DNA of 64,000 nucleotides from Lineus longissimus (Eukaryota; Nemertea; Pilidiophora; Heteronemertea; Lineidae): NCBI RefSeq assembly GCF_910592395.1, contig NC_088319.1, positions 4,154,001 to 4,218,000 of the forward strand, read 5' to 3'. Shown piece by piece: positions 53,769 to 64,000 of this stretch (position 1 is its first letter; each line of letters starts with the position of its first letter). The notes under the pieces were generated by a model. It saw only the letters and a program-made list of their open reading frames with translations, ran no database searches and was not told where the DNA came from. The position numbers and the translations under genes were made by a program.

Positions 53769-55053
53769 AATTAGTTGTTTTTACTAATAAAGAGTGTACA
53801 TGTACGCACAGTTCATGCTACATATGTCTCTAAGGTAGGAGGGTCTAGTTGAAAATACTGACTCGTCTGATTTCAATAGACACACGAATATCGGACATGT
53901 CGGTTATCTATTTTCGGACATGCCGGTATCTGATTATTTTCGCCTCCGAAAATTCGGGTATCAATTTTCGGAGGTGATTGAATCGAAACTACTTTTGGCC
54001 AATCCAACCATTTGGACTTGAGTTTTACACTCACCAATCATTGAAACTCGATACCATGTCAAATTTAGATGAGCACATCACATAATTCACAATTGATGTC
54101 TTTCAGACTACCTGTCCTCACTGTGCTGGACATCAAATTTGCTGTAAAGCAAATTTCACATTTCTAGTTGCATCTTGAAATGGCTGTCGTTTACCATGTT
54201 TGCAACTGGGAGAACATCCTGACGAAACGCACTTTCGAGAAAACTGTTCAGCATAACAAATGTTCGAATTGTGCACACATATCTTTAATTAAAAAACCAA
54301 GACACTTGGTTAAATTTCATGCGACTATCAAATACTATAAGCTTCACGAAGTGTTTGTCTTGAGGAATGGTTGAAGATTCAATTCCAGAATAGCGTTCTC
54401 GTTATAAATTACTCTAGACTCACTGATCTAATAGATGGTATACACGATTCCATTTTAACGTATGGAAAGATTTATAGGAAAAAAAGTGACACCGAGGGAG
54501 TGAAACCAAGTTTTCTAACATTTCTGATGGTCATGACATCATGTCCTACCCTTGGCGTTTTTTGTGTCGATTTTGGAGAAAGGGTTCAGAATGACAGGCA
54601 GATATGCCCTGAGCTGATCAGGTATGAAGGGGCCTTGGCCTGTTTAATGTGAATTGCGCTGGGGGCTGTCATGCCCCGAGGTAATGAACCGGTGATAGAT
54701 CGGTGAGTCTAGAGTATATGGCAGTACTGCATTTTCTATGTAGGTCAAACTTTTGAATCCACATCGTTTCAAAATAATTAGCATATTTGCCTCTTGCTTA
54801 AATTTTTGATTAAAAAAATATAGCGTATCTAATTGTCGCAGTACGAAAAAGGCTTTTTGATCCCGTGAACATTTTCGACTAATTTCAGTTTTCGGATCGC
54901 TGGTATATACTAGTTGTTTTCCGCCAAAGTTGCACTGCATAATTTATGGACAATGAATTTTACTTCTACTAATAAAGTATTGCAATGTGCTCTTGCTAAT
55001 AATATATTCATTACTAATAATGATTACAAATGAATCTTCAAGTTTGTAAGCAC
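53769..55053. other. Duplicated sequence without a convincing gene
   Basis: Counterpart of 2888-4718 and 7287-7384 minus most of the Harbinger fragment. It contains the empty site of the LINE at about 54944. A frame at 54371-54652 matches 4214-4480 but has no domain. Confidence 0.4.
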
Positions 55054-55411
55054 TACTGGATCCACTCATCCATAAGATCCCAAGCCCGACAATACCCGAT
55101 TTCTACTACCGCCTCTATGGGTCAAGCCTGAACAACCGGGCATAATAGTAGGCCTTTCGCAGCCATAAAAGGGGTGGGAAATATTGTCTTCGTTTCTTCC
55201 AATTGGTCTTTAATTGTAATATGAAAAGTTCCGCTGTAGAGTCATGACTATTCATGATGATTACGTTGTTAACCCTTGAATAGATATCCCACCCTTTTAT
55301 GGCTGCGAAAGGCCTGCTATTATGTTCGGCTGTTTGGACTCTACCTATCGAGGTGGTAGTAGAATTCGGATATTGTCGGACTTTTGATCTTATTGGTGAG
55401 TGGATCCAGTA
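55054..55411. mobile_element. Foldback MITE with TACTGGATCC ends, copy B
   Basis: Counterpart of 7385-7729, with both arms present, about 155 bp upstream of the TATA-like box of peptide gene B. Confidence 0.85.
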
Positions 55412-55568
55412 AGTGAAATTTGGTAAAAGTACGATATATTCATCCCACAGACAGGTTGGGCCCTAGAATTATTCATGCAATTAGAATACACAGCTGTCAG
55501 GATCTTGAAAAAATAAGATGTCAGGTTGATTGACTTATTCTAATTTACCAGCTGCTAGAATTTCATCT

Positions 55569-55647
55569 AATATATAGCTTTGGTTGTAAAAGCACCCGGT
55601 ACCAGATAATCAATTGCAGTTGAATCTGACACTGGCAATCTACGAAC
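55569..55647 (+). promoter_or_regulatory. TATA-like promoter and non-coding first exon of peptide gene B
   Basis: AATATATAG (55569-55577) and the donor GTAAGT (from 55648) are conserved with copy A. The exon between them is inferred and has no ATG. Confidence 0.58.
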
Positions 55648-56041
55648 GTAAGTACCTAACCGTTTTACGAATTCGAGTGAAAATCTATTCCTGGCCTGGC
55701 TCGCTCAAAAATAATTTTCGCAATCTAAGCTTACTCCTACTCATTCACATACTACAAAGACATCTCTGAAGTATCATTCCCCGTGCAATTATGCTGGAGA
55801 AAATGTTGGAATGAGATTTCATCTCACTGTGAGACGGTGTATCAAGTCGAGACAGGAAAAAAATCAGACAAAACACTTGAGAATATGTTATTTTTTGGCA
55901 GCAGACATTGAGATGCATTGTATTGCAATGTGGTGAGAGTCGTTTCTCAATGCAGGGGAGTTCAAGCGGTCACCACTTCGACCACCTTTGTGATTTTTTT
56001 TATTTCGTATTAATTGAAAATCTCTGTTTCAGCGTTCTAAA

Positions 56042-56962
56042 ATGAAGAAAGCTATCGTTATCCTCCTCGTTGTTCTGATTGCTTTCCAAATGGCCGATGC
56101 GTAAGTAAAACGTTTATTTTCCTTTGGTGGAAATGCCATAGTCTTCCCGAGATACTGGGCTCACCATAAAACGAATAATTCGTACAGCATCTTCTTCTTC
56201 ATGTCAATTCTAAGGTCCCCGGTTCGATACTTGGTTTGACCCAATACACTGTCGATAGATAGTGCAACTCCCGTTGACAGCCTAGGTTCCCCTCTAACTT
56301 CATTATCGTCAACTTTTTCAGTATATATTAGTAAAAGATATAAAGTTTAAGGCATAACATTTCACAGATGAATAAAGAATACAATGAACTAATATAATTG
56401 GCAAAAACATTCCCGATGTGTTCATAAATGGTATTGTAATATATTGCGTACATTCGAATCATTGTGATTCCCAGATTGCGTACCTGGGGACGGAAAAAAT
56501 ATGGTCCGTGAGGTAGCCGACAATCACAACCTGAGCTGGCGAGGAAAAATCTTACCACGTTTGAACAAAAACAAGACCTTATTTTAAGTTGCCGGCCCAC
56601 GCGCATGGCACATAACTAGTAGCGCCCAGGCGACGCCCACAGCCAGTGTGTTGCCTTTGGCTATCTGAGTTTGACTTAGACTGGGGTTATCTCCGACTTC
56701 TTGTGTGATGTATGATAAAGACCCGGCGTAAACAGTTGAATTGTACGGCATGTAGCCTTTCTATTTCCCCACCTTTTGAGCATGGCACGACCCGAAGAAG
56801 ACAGTATTACAAATGAATGTATCTTCTTTCAGGCAAGGGGGAGGAAGAGAAAACAAATATTGCCGCCACACCTATCAATGCGACGGCAAAATGAGGTGTT
56901 GTCTACGCACTGGTTGGCAATGCACACTTCCGTGGCGAGGATGTTACAGGGAGAGGCTCTAG
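56042..56962 (+). CDS. Secreted cysteine-rich (inhibitor-cystine-knot-like) peptide precursor, paralog B
   Basis: Coding parts 56042-56100 and 56833-56962 (stop TAG 56960-56962), with the same splice sites and phase as copy A. The 59-nt signal exon differs from copy A by one synonymous base. The precursor is 62 residues with cysteines at 30, 36, 42, 43, 50 and 57, i.e. C-x5-C-x5-CC-x6-C-x6-C. The last loop is two residues shorter than in paralog A through an in-frame 6-bp deletion. The mature chain is more basic than A, with a Gly/Arg-rich start and the same KMRCCLR core. An intact frame, conserved splice sites and an AATAAA signal indicate a functional gene. The target is unknown. Confidence 0.8.
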
Positions 56963-57119
56963 AAGCTCTATTACCTTGGCGATTAGAAACAACATCGGTA
57001 AAAGTGAGAAGTAATATAGATGGAATATTTTGTTTATTTCAACATATTAAAATGGATAGTGCCTTTTTTCATTCTCCATGAAAAAACTGTTTGGACTCTG
57101 TCGAAAGTGAAATATCATG

Positions 57120-57125
57120 AATAAA
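57120..57125 (+). terminator. Polyadenylation signal of peptide gene B
   Basis: AATAAA 158 nt after the stop codon, matching the copy A position. Confidence 0.6.
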
Positions 57126-57505
57126 AGCAAATGGATCGCCAGTAATCCTCTGTATGTGTCATTTATTTCTTTGTGAAGATTAGTATTAATCAATGTCTAA
57201 TTTTGAAAGGTTGTGGCATTTAACTTTACTTTCAACATAATATTTGGAGATTATATATCAATTAATGCCAACTTCAAGTTAGATTGGCTTGTTGTCTTGG
57301 AAAATGATGATCATGATCATAAAAAATGGTGTTCATGATAATCGTAAGGAAAGTGGTGCAATTATAGCCTCCTTAATTTGAGTAGAAATCAGCTGGTAGT
57401 GCACATACAGGCACACAAAGGCTATAACTGCCCCGGGGCAATAATTAGAGGTTATCATATGAGTAGAGCCGTATCAGTCCCAGTATCATGGCCATAGAAC
57501 CCGTG
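57126..57505. other. Non-coding sequence downstream of peptide gene B
   Basis: Counterpart of 9490-9866; no gene. Confidence 0.45.
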
Positions 57506-57741
57506 TCAGCCAGAAAGAAATGAAGATGCCCCTTTCTGCAGTCCGACACATATGGAGTGTTTGAATTTCTTATGAGTATTTCTTGGCCAGTACAAGGAAA
57601 TCTCAAAGAGATGGAGAACAACTGAATCAATGTCACCAGATGACACAAGACAGAGAACTGAATCTTTTCCTTTAAGGCCAGGCAAAACATCCATCAACCA
57701 GTTAATCTGCTCACATTCTGCTTCCCCTTCCCTCTGCTGGA
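57506..57741 (-). pseudogene. XPG/FEN-like ORF fragment, copy B (cut by insertion)
   Basis: Same frame as 9867-10097 (QREGEAEC..., SSGDIDSVVLHLF). In copy A the frame continues upstream; here it runs into the 3.1-kb insertion, so the N-terminal side is displaced to 60857-61010. Confidence 0.4.
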
Positions 57742-58137
57742 CGCAAGGGCCCAACGCGCCGCGTAGCGGCAAAAAAGCGAAGCTGGCGAAACATTTATAA
57801 CGGGTCACCGTCACTTATTATTGGACTTATAGCGCATTTACGGGGTTGCAACTATTTTGCTTTATAGTGTCACCAGGAAAGAAAAACATGCGACCTAACG
57901 CCGATCTATTTGTATAAAGTGATAATTGGAAGGTATATATTAGGAAATATCAATAAAATAATCATTCCATGTCGTCTTTTGAGGGCATTTTTGATTGTAA
58001 AAAATATATGTGTACGTCACCGTAGTCTCTGCAATGATAATTTTATCAGAGCAGTCTCGCGCAAGTAGAATTTCTTTACCTATTAGTTCTTCACTTATTA
58101 GTCTTAACGTCTGGCGCAAAGCCAGACGTTTTCCATT

Positions 58138-58275
58138 ACGATTTCACTACGATGTTTGACAAGAAGGAGCAGTGCGCGAGATATGCTAATGAGCAGACTT
58201 CCCTCGCTTGAGTTTCTGAAGAATGTTCCATATCGCGCTAAGCTCATCACTGCTGATTATGACAGGCGTGCAACG
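58138..58275 (+). repeat. Partial copy of the exon-like sequence at 60093-60230
   Basis: ACGATTTCACTACGATGTTT through GCGCTAAGCT and GACAGGCGTGCA matches 60095-60230 with a few differences. At its 3' end the sequence changes to GTAGGTATCTG, a donor-like motif. Confidence 0.75.
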
Positions 58276-59235
58276 GTAGGTATCTGCTCCCCAACTTCCA
58301 CCCTAATACGGTACAATAAGTTACCATTTGATGGGAATGGGACAATGCCCTCACTGTGTATGGAGTCATAGGGATAAGAAGACATTATTCATTAGTGTTG
58401 GTACAAGTGATTTTGCCCAAAAAGCATGCGCATTCAAAAAACAAAATATGCAAGGTATCACGTACATGACCATGACGACGTGCAGAAAGTGCACTGGCCA
58501 GTGCATACCCTATGGCTATGTACTAGTAAACATGGTAAACATGAACAACATCATTATTCATCGGCAGTTCATTTTACTCCGAGCTTTTCCTGAAACATAT
58601 AGCCATGATGATTAGGCCTACCATGTACCATGACCAATAACAGCACTAGTAGATCATGTAGATGTCAACAGGTTCACATGAAATGTATAATCCCGCATGG
58701 CGCATGTGGGGCATGCGTCTAAACCAAAGCCCCAAAATCACTTGTTTTGGTCTATTTCACTTGTGTTTCCCCCGTCTCCCAGTCCATAATACATTTACAG
58801 TTTACAATCCCCGATCATGGCCCAACAAAAGGTCATCGGTTGACTAAAGGAACACAACTGTTCAATGGATTTATAGTTGAATGCGATCAAACTACGTCTT
58901 TTCAATCGTGGATTGTAAATTTAACCCCATGGGCCTAGGGAAGGCCCTATAACAATACTTTCGACACAGTTATTATCTCCGCTGCCTCCACCATGTTACA
59001 CACAGTGCTCACTGCTGATTCTAAAATGCGCCACCTAGTCAAAACAGGACATATGTTCTTCTAGGAATAGATCTCTTTCCAATATTTCGTCATTCCACTA
59101 TCGTCATCACCTCATCATACTTTCATTGACATTACAGGCACACATCCACAGAGCACTCTTCAAATCATCTACACAGTGGTTATCCAACTAGGATTATAAA
59201 GGTAATTTCTTAGCCCCGCACAGTGGGTTTCAGTC

Positions 59236-60497
59236 TTGATAAAGGGGCACTATTGCTAGCAGCTAGGTAGGCAAGATAAAGTTAGCCGAAGTAGCCGATA
59301 GGGGTCTCTCACCCCTCAAAGTCCGTCACAACTATTCAAGCTTGTACAAGGAATACATGCAGCGCTGACTCTAACAAGACCCAATGGGAATGTCGCACAG
59401 TCATCTGTCAAAAACAAGACCTATGTTGTAGTATGATCTCTTGCCAATATTTAATAATTGCACTATCGTCATCACCTCATCATACTTCATTGACATTACA
59501 GGCACACATTGACATAGACCACTGTTGCAATCAACGACACAGTCGCTATCCAAGTAGCATTATAGAGGTGATTATCATTATCATACCTCATTAGCATGTG
59601 AACCAATCGCGTCGCGTCCTTTGCGATCACGGCAAAGCCTCATGGAATAATGTCTTTCACCGTTGAATAATTTTTCATATTCCATGCCTACAACTTCAAT
59701 TTCTTCATATTCCATGACTAGAAGTTCAATACTAATATAATATCCAAGATAAAGTTACAAGAAGTAGTCGATAGGGGTCTCTCACCTCTCACTGTATGTC
59801 CACACTATTCACGCTTGTACGAGGAATACATTCAATGCTGAATCTAACAACACCCAGGGCCCTTACTCTGTATATTAGTCACTGGAAGATGGCCCATTTC
59901 ACTCCTTGCTTCTACTTCACCTATAGTCTCATTGTAAACGCCTCAGTTCTATGATATCACATTCACTTTCAGCTTTCATGCAACGCAACAACTGTGCTAT
60001 CTGCCATCGCACATCAACGAAGAAGTGCAGCCGCCCACATTCCACCTCACGTCTGTCGGACCAGCTGCAATCCTCGAGGACGCCCCACTGTACCACGATT
60101 TCACTACGATGTTTGACAAGAAGGAGCAGTGCGCGAGATAGGCTAATGAGCAGACTTCCCTCGCTTGAGTTTCGGAAGAATGTTCCATATCGCGCTAAGC
60201 TGACCACTGCTGACCATGACAGGCGTGCATTGGACTGGTACAGGTTGGAACTGAACATTGAATATGCTGGTGGTGACGCTTTCTGATGAGAAGTTGGTCG
60301 TGACTGATGCAGTATCCTTGGACTTGTCCACAGCATCGTTCAATCATTGCTCTCTGAGCTGCCTTGATTCTGTACTTACCCAAATACTAAGACCAAATGC
60401 CTGTTGACTGTGCTTTAAGAGAGACTGGCGCCTATTGGCAAATTTGTATGACTTTATCTTGCCTACCTAGCTGCTGCCTATAATCACCCTTTAACTG
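59236..60497. mobile_element. Probable TIR element (AAAGGG...GCAGCTAGGTAGGCAAGAT ends)
   Basis: AAAGGGGCACTATTGCTAGC, then AGCTAGGTAGGCAAGATAAAG, at 59241-59282 is inverted at 60451-60495 (ATCTTGCCTACCTAGCTGCT, then GCCTATAATCACCCTTTAA). Internal direct copies of the same end region lie at 59750-59830, and TTCATTGACATTACAGGCAC is repeated at 59124 and 59488. It carries one exon-like frame and no complete transposase. Confidence 0.6.
59973..60141 (+). CDS. Exon-like frame inside the transposable insertion
   Basis: After an acceptor-like ATTCACTTTCAG (AG at 59971-59972) a frame runs to TAG at 60139-60141. It includes QQLCYLPSHINEEVQPPTFH, AAILEDAPLYHDF and MFDKKEQCAR and reads like real protein. 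It recurs partly at 58138 with a TAT instead of the stop. I do not recognise the family. It may be a transposon protein exon or captured host exon. Confidence 0.35.
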
Positions 60498-60731
60498 CGG
60501 AACACTTCAAAGTCGATAAAATGCCATGTTCCACCTTTTAATGTGTTCAGACCGCCATTTTCAAAATAATCAAGTCAGGACACTGCCTTCTAGTCTCATA
60601 ATAAATTTTGCTTTCCTCAATAATAACATTTCTTCTTCTTCAATGCTTTCATCATTCCAAACTTCTCCTCCTCTGACTTTTACAGGGGTACAGTCATGGC
60701 AATCAAAACCCAAATACTGAGACCAAATGCC

Positions 60732-60793
60732 TGTTGACTGTGCTTTAAGAGAGACTGGCGCCATGCCTAGTCTCTCTTAAAGCACAGTCAACA
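60732..60793. repeat. Perfect 25-bp hairpin
   Basis: TGTTGACTGTGCTTTAAGAG plus AGACT (60732-60756) is exactly complementary to 60769-60793, with a 12-nt loop. The left arm and its context are also a direct repeat of 60385-60432. Confidence 0.95.
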
Positions 60794-60861
60794 GACACCA
60801 ACCCCCTCAGACTCAGAAACCACAAACGCCCAACCCTTCCTGCTACCTTAATACTTCTGGA

Positions 60862-62286
60862 TACTGGTGATAGGCTGTTGTTTGACATAGCCTCTCTCTT
60901 TTGTAAAGAAAGCTCGTATTGGTATTGCGGATATGCATTTACAGAATGAAGTGCTTTTTACAATGCAGCTACAAGGAGAAATGGTTGCCTCGCTGTCACC
61001 ATCCAGGATCAGATCTTTATAACATTATATGACCGAGCAATTCGAAATTACTACACCCAGAGAGTAGCTGTTCACATCTCATTCGCACTTACGTTTGGTG
61101 GAAACAATTACATTCCTCGCTCCTACTGGATCCACTCACCAATAAGATTCCAAACCCGACAATACCCGATTTCTACTACCGCCTCGATGGGTAGAGCCTA
61201 AACAAGTACATTTTTTATCAAAGAAAATTTCAGAAAAAAAAGTTGAACAAACACTTTCAAAATGGATAAAAAATAGCAAAAATATTTCCAAAAATCGCAA
61301 AATATTCTAAATATTTCAGAATATTTGAAAAGAAAAAGATTCAGAAAAATGTATAAATTTTCGGATTTTTAACCACCTAAACATTTTTTGGATTTTTGCC
61401 GTTAGAATTTTTGCAGTTAGGATTTTTATCGTCAGGATTTTTACCTTCAGATTTTTACCTTCAAATTTTTACCATTAGGATTTTTACCTACAATTCTTAA
61501 TTCTGTCTATTTTCTGTTTGGACTTATGTGCTATAAGCACCTTGGGGAGCATGCACATGTGTTTTATACACACATGTGCTACGCTCAAGTCTATATTTGA
61601 CCATATTTGAATTTCAAGAAACTTCAACTTCAAGAATTTATCCTTTTAAAACCTGTTTATATTTCCGCCATTAAGTGCATAAATTTAACATCGTTTATTC
61701 ATCATTTGTCTTCACAGCACCCGGGGCATAACAACAATAGAACTCATAACCACATCGCTACATGTTTAAAAAACAGGACACAATTCAATATTCACCGGGT
61801 ACCATTCACATCTTGATTAATCTTCAAAACCCTATAATCAGTACTGTTCCGTGCTGATAAGAAGTAGGGCTGTTATTGATCACCTCTCTGTTCAAGCCAA
61901 TTGAAAATAATAGCAAATTACTTGGAGAGCAGGCAAGTTGAATTCAGCCTTAACCTCATGCCAACCTGACACTCGGCACTAACGACCGGCTTATTATAAA
62001 CCGCGAGATGAGAAATCGCGAAATCGCGAGATGAGAAATCATTATTTTCTGCCACAAGATTTTCTGGTTCCCTGGACAATGACAACTACCATTTCTACAG
62101 CTGCTGTCCGTTTCTCCATTCAATGATAAATGGACCGAAGACAATACAAAGGTATGGAACTGCATGTTCATCTAGACCACAAAGGTTTTTGCAACTTATC
62201 AAGATATACTGTGAGTATAATACGCTTCATGTATCAAGATTATTTTCACGTTACGCCTGGCGGCACAAGTCACCATACACATTATT
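60862..62286. other. Duplicated sequence without a recognised gene
   Basis: Counterpart of 10102-11540. It includes the one-arm foldback MITE (61124-61200), the GATTTTTACC-like short repeats (61385-61490) and the conserved hairpin (61553-61579). Confidence 0.45.
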
Positions 62287-62610
62287 ATACAAATAGTGGA
62301 TGTTTGGGAGTCCGATATGGAATTTTGATGGACGAAGAAATGTCATGGCGGACGAGGCTTTGCGAGTCCTCCAACATCCACTATTTGCTATATTATGCAA
62401 CCAAATGTCTTGGCAAAGAAATCAATCCAAACGACCATCCAAGATCATTTGTAAACTTCATTTTGATTGGATTAAAACCTTTTAGGATCCGTTACGACAC
62501 TTTTTTGGATCCGTTATTGCTTTTTTGGATCCGATACGATGTGATGACTTGAAATCACATGATGTGAATCGAGTTACGCTATTGGCCAAGAACATTTGGT
62601 AGCATAATAT
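62287..62610. mobile_element. Copy-B-specific insertion with a short inverted repeat
   Basis: It interrupts a stretch that is continuous in copy A (near 11542). The first part (62287-62395) is bounded by CAAATAGTGGATGTTTGGGA and its inverted form TCCAACATCCACTATTTG. The remainder has three copies of TTTTGGATCCG. Exact ends are uncertain. Confidence 0.55.
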
Positions 62611-62688
62611 TGACCGATAACACAGGGCATGCACCTGGCGAACGTCTCGTCATCCCTAAAAATACACGGGATTGTCTGACCATCGAAA

Positions 62689-63015
62689 CTAGGCTATATT
62701 GGGTACTTTTACCTGTAACGGCTTGTTGATTTTCGGCTTTGCTATTTTCACTTCCTCAAGAGGTCTTTCTTTACTTTTTAGCCTTTCAAATAGCTCGGTA
62801 TCTTCTAATGACAAATTTGTGAGGTGCTGCTGATATCTGGCGGAATTCCTTTCAACTTTCTGCTTTTCACAACCAGATACATGCGATGGGCACCAACATG
62901 GCAGCAAGATTCTCCTTTCCTGACAGAACGAATGTGAATACATTGAAAATGCATGTATACCAAAATACTGTTGTAAATTACTTATTTGTAGTCCCAGAAA
63001 GAAGTTTCTTGACAA
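62689..63015 (-). pseudogene. Truncated copy of the unrecognised ORF at 13958-14641
   Basis: About 105 codons match the copy A frame (HVSGCEKQKVERNSARYQQH, NLSLEDTELFERLKSKERPL) before unrelated sequence replaces it at about 62697. The codon that could start copy A is ATA here. Confidence 0.4.
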
Positions 63016-63573
63016 TCAATCCTCTGAATCAATTTTCGTTCATGTCTGGCCAGTATTGGGATAGGGCAGCACAATGTCACCAATATTTCTGACTTCACAC
63101 TATAATGTGTACAATGTATTATGTTGGGTGCCTTTTCTAAAATAAAGTAAGGTTAAATATAAGAAATGTATATTATATCAGCCTTCACATAATTTTGTTC
63201 TAGACTGTACTGGAGAGGCGCTTGTGTTATCATCGGGTCTTTGAGCCCCTGGTTCATCTCAAGCACCTCTCTTCTATGTTTCCTATTGAGACACGTAAAG
63301 TACATCGATGATCGTCCCAACCAGAGGGCAATCGACATCAACAGAACTATTCACTATTGTCTGTCCTATTCCATGGTCTTCACCACCAGGACAGTTATAA
63401 CTTGGGGACACTCCCAACTGTCTTTTACAACCAGAGGACAAGACAATCAACATCAAGACGACTATTCCCTTGTCTCTGAAAAGGAGACTGTCCTATTACA
63501 TGGTTTTCACTACCAGGACAGTCACAACCTGGAGACGGTCTCAACCGTCTTTCACAACCTCGAGGGACATCTC

Positions 63574-63816
63574 TCAAGATTCATTGACTATAAAGAAAAA
63601 GAATACACACCCTGCAACACAACTGCAATTGGCACACTGGATTACCCCATCCTTTTCCATAGCCGCGTGAACATCTTGTGGTACTCTTCCTTCATTGAGG
63701 CCAGAATGGAACAGGCTAGTGGCTTTCTCAAGATTCGACGTGTCTCCTCGTTTCTCAGTGTCATTTGTGTCAGTATCCTTTTCAAAATAGTCACATATCT
63801 TGGATATGTACATCAC
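63574..63816 (-). pseudogene. SWIM/YqaJ-associated fragment, copy B
   Basis: Minus frame with SLFHSGLNEGRVPQDVHAAM and VIQCANCSCVAG. Compared with copy A, about 113 bp between these parts are deleted, which fuses them in one frame. The CSH half of the zinc finger is missing. The long plus-strand frame over the same bases starts at a non-ATG codon and is judged incidental. Confidence 0.4.
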
Positions 63817-64000
63817 AGGACACTCTTACAAGGATTTAGTGTACCGTTCTGGTGTTATGTTAGAACTGGACGCATTGGTGATATAGTTGATGTTTTTTTA
63901 ATCGTGCAGTGTGTGCCTCTGCGTTTATGATACGTTGGACAAGAAGGCCTTTACTTGCACTCTTCTTCCTACCATACAGACCCAATATGGCCTTTAATTT

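Larger units (their letters stand above)
57742..60856. mobile_element. 3.1-kb copy-B-specific insertion with CTGGA target duplication
   Basis: CTGGA occurs on both sides (57737-57741 and 60857-60861) and copy A has the uninterrupted site (near 10097). The ends (CGCAAGGGCC... and ...CTTAATACTT) are not inverted repeats. The inside is a patchwork: a GC-rich CGAAGCTGGCGAAA start, a 10-bp hairpin at 58107-58131 (AACGTCTGGC), a duplicated exon-like sequence, TIR-like ends at 59240 and 60495, and a 25-bp hairpin near the right end. A composite or nested insertion is likely. Confidence 0.75.
52481..64000. repeat. Segmental duplication, copy B (continues past window end)
   Basis: Direct-orientation counterpart of 2202-15941, starting exactly where the BEL relic ends. 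Copy-B-specific changes: an AT-rich repeat block (52945-53160), loss of most of the Harbinger fragment, a 3.1-kb insertion (57742-60856), a short insertion near 62287-62610, and replacement of about 2.8 kb (A 11558-14356) by 68 bp. Confidence 0.9.

Noticed and set aside
63241-63930. 229-codon plus-strand frame
   Set aside because: It starts at TTG, overlaps the recognisable minus-strand SWIM-like fragment and contains the 127-bp tandem duplication; copy A does not keep the frame open.

Overview
This is a metazoan nuclear window. It has GT-AG introns, BEL/Pao and Gypsy LTR retrotransposons, a Jockey-superfamily LINE, a Harbinger relic, many foldback or TIR elements, and domains such as regucalcin, LamG and PAN/apple. 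The TE mix, including a repeat with AGCTCACC ends and GTCCGTC tracts, points to a marine invertebrate (lophotrochozoan, hemichordate or cephalochordate). I cannot name the species. Host coding density is low and most long open frames belong to transposons.

Layout. 1-2201 is mostly featureless. 2202-15941 is copy A of a large direct segmental duplication; copy B is 52481-64000 and runs off the window. Comparing the copies dates the insertions. Copy A alone carries a dead LINE (4719-7286), a 175-bp MITE (14947-15121) and a block with a 1.36-kb foldback (12281-13641). Copy B alone carries a 3.1-kb insertion with a 5-bp target duplication (57742-60856), and it has lost most of a Harbinger transposase that A keeps. 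16016-19571 holds a MITE, a 90-bp minisatellite and a TIR element with 9-bp subrepeats. 20382-22510 is a three-exon secreted LamG-PAN gene. 23021-23778 is a TIR element and 24247-24912 a 66-bp satellite. 26906-28346 looks like the 3' end of an unrecognised gene with several candidate terminal exons. 29700-32900 is repeat-rich. 33313-33518 is the last exon of a regucalcin-like gene. 34659-42315 is a complete, apparently young BEL/Pao element. 43208-52480 is an older BEL relic split by an AGCTCACC-type element and by a complete Gypsy element (46565-51588).

The main result is a pair of small split genes, one in each duplication copy, that simple ORF calling misses. Each has a TATA-like box, a non-coding first exon, a signal-peptide exon, a short cysteine-rich last exon and an AATAAA signal. 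The predicted 64- and 62-residue precursors share a C-C-CC-C-C framework typical of inhibitor-cystine-knot (knottin) peptides. Introns, UTRs and signal exons are nearly identical between copies, but the mature region differs at about half of its non-cysteine positions, almost all by replacement changes. That pattern suggests a diversifying secreted effector family (toxin-like, antimicrobial or signalling). The function is not shown by the sequence. A second short exon (49 codons), at the edge of the duplication, is the opposite case: identical in both copies while its flanks diverge.
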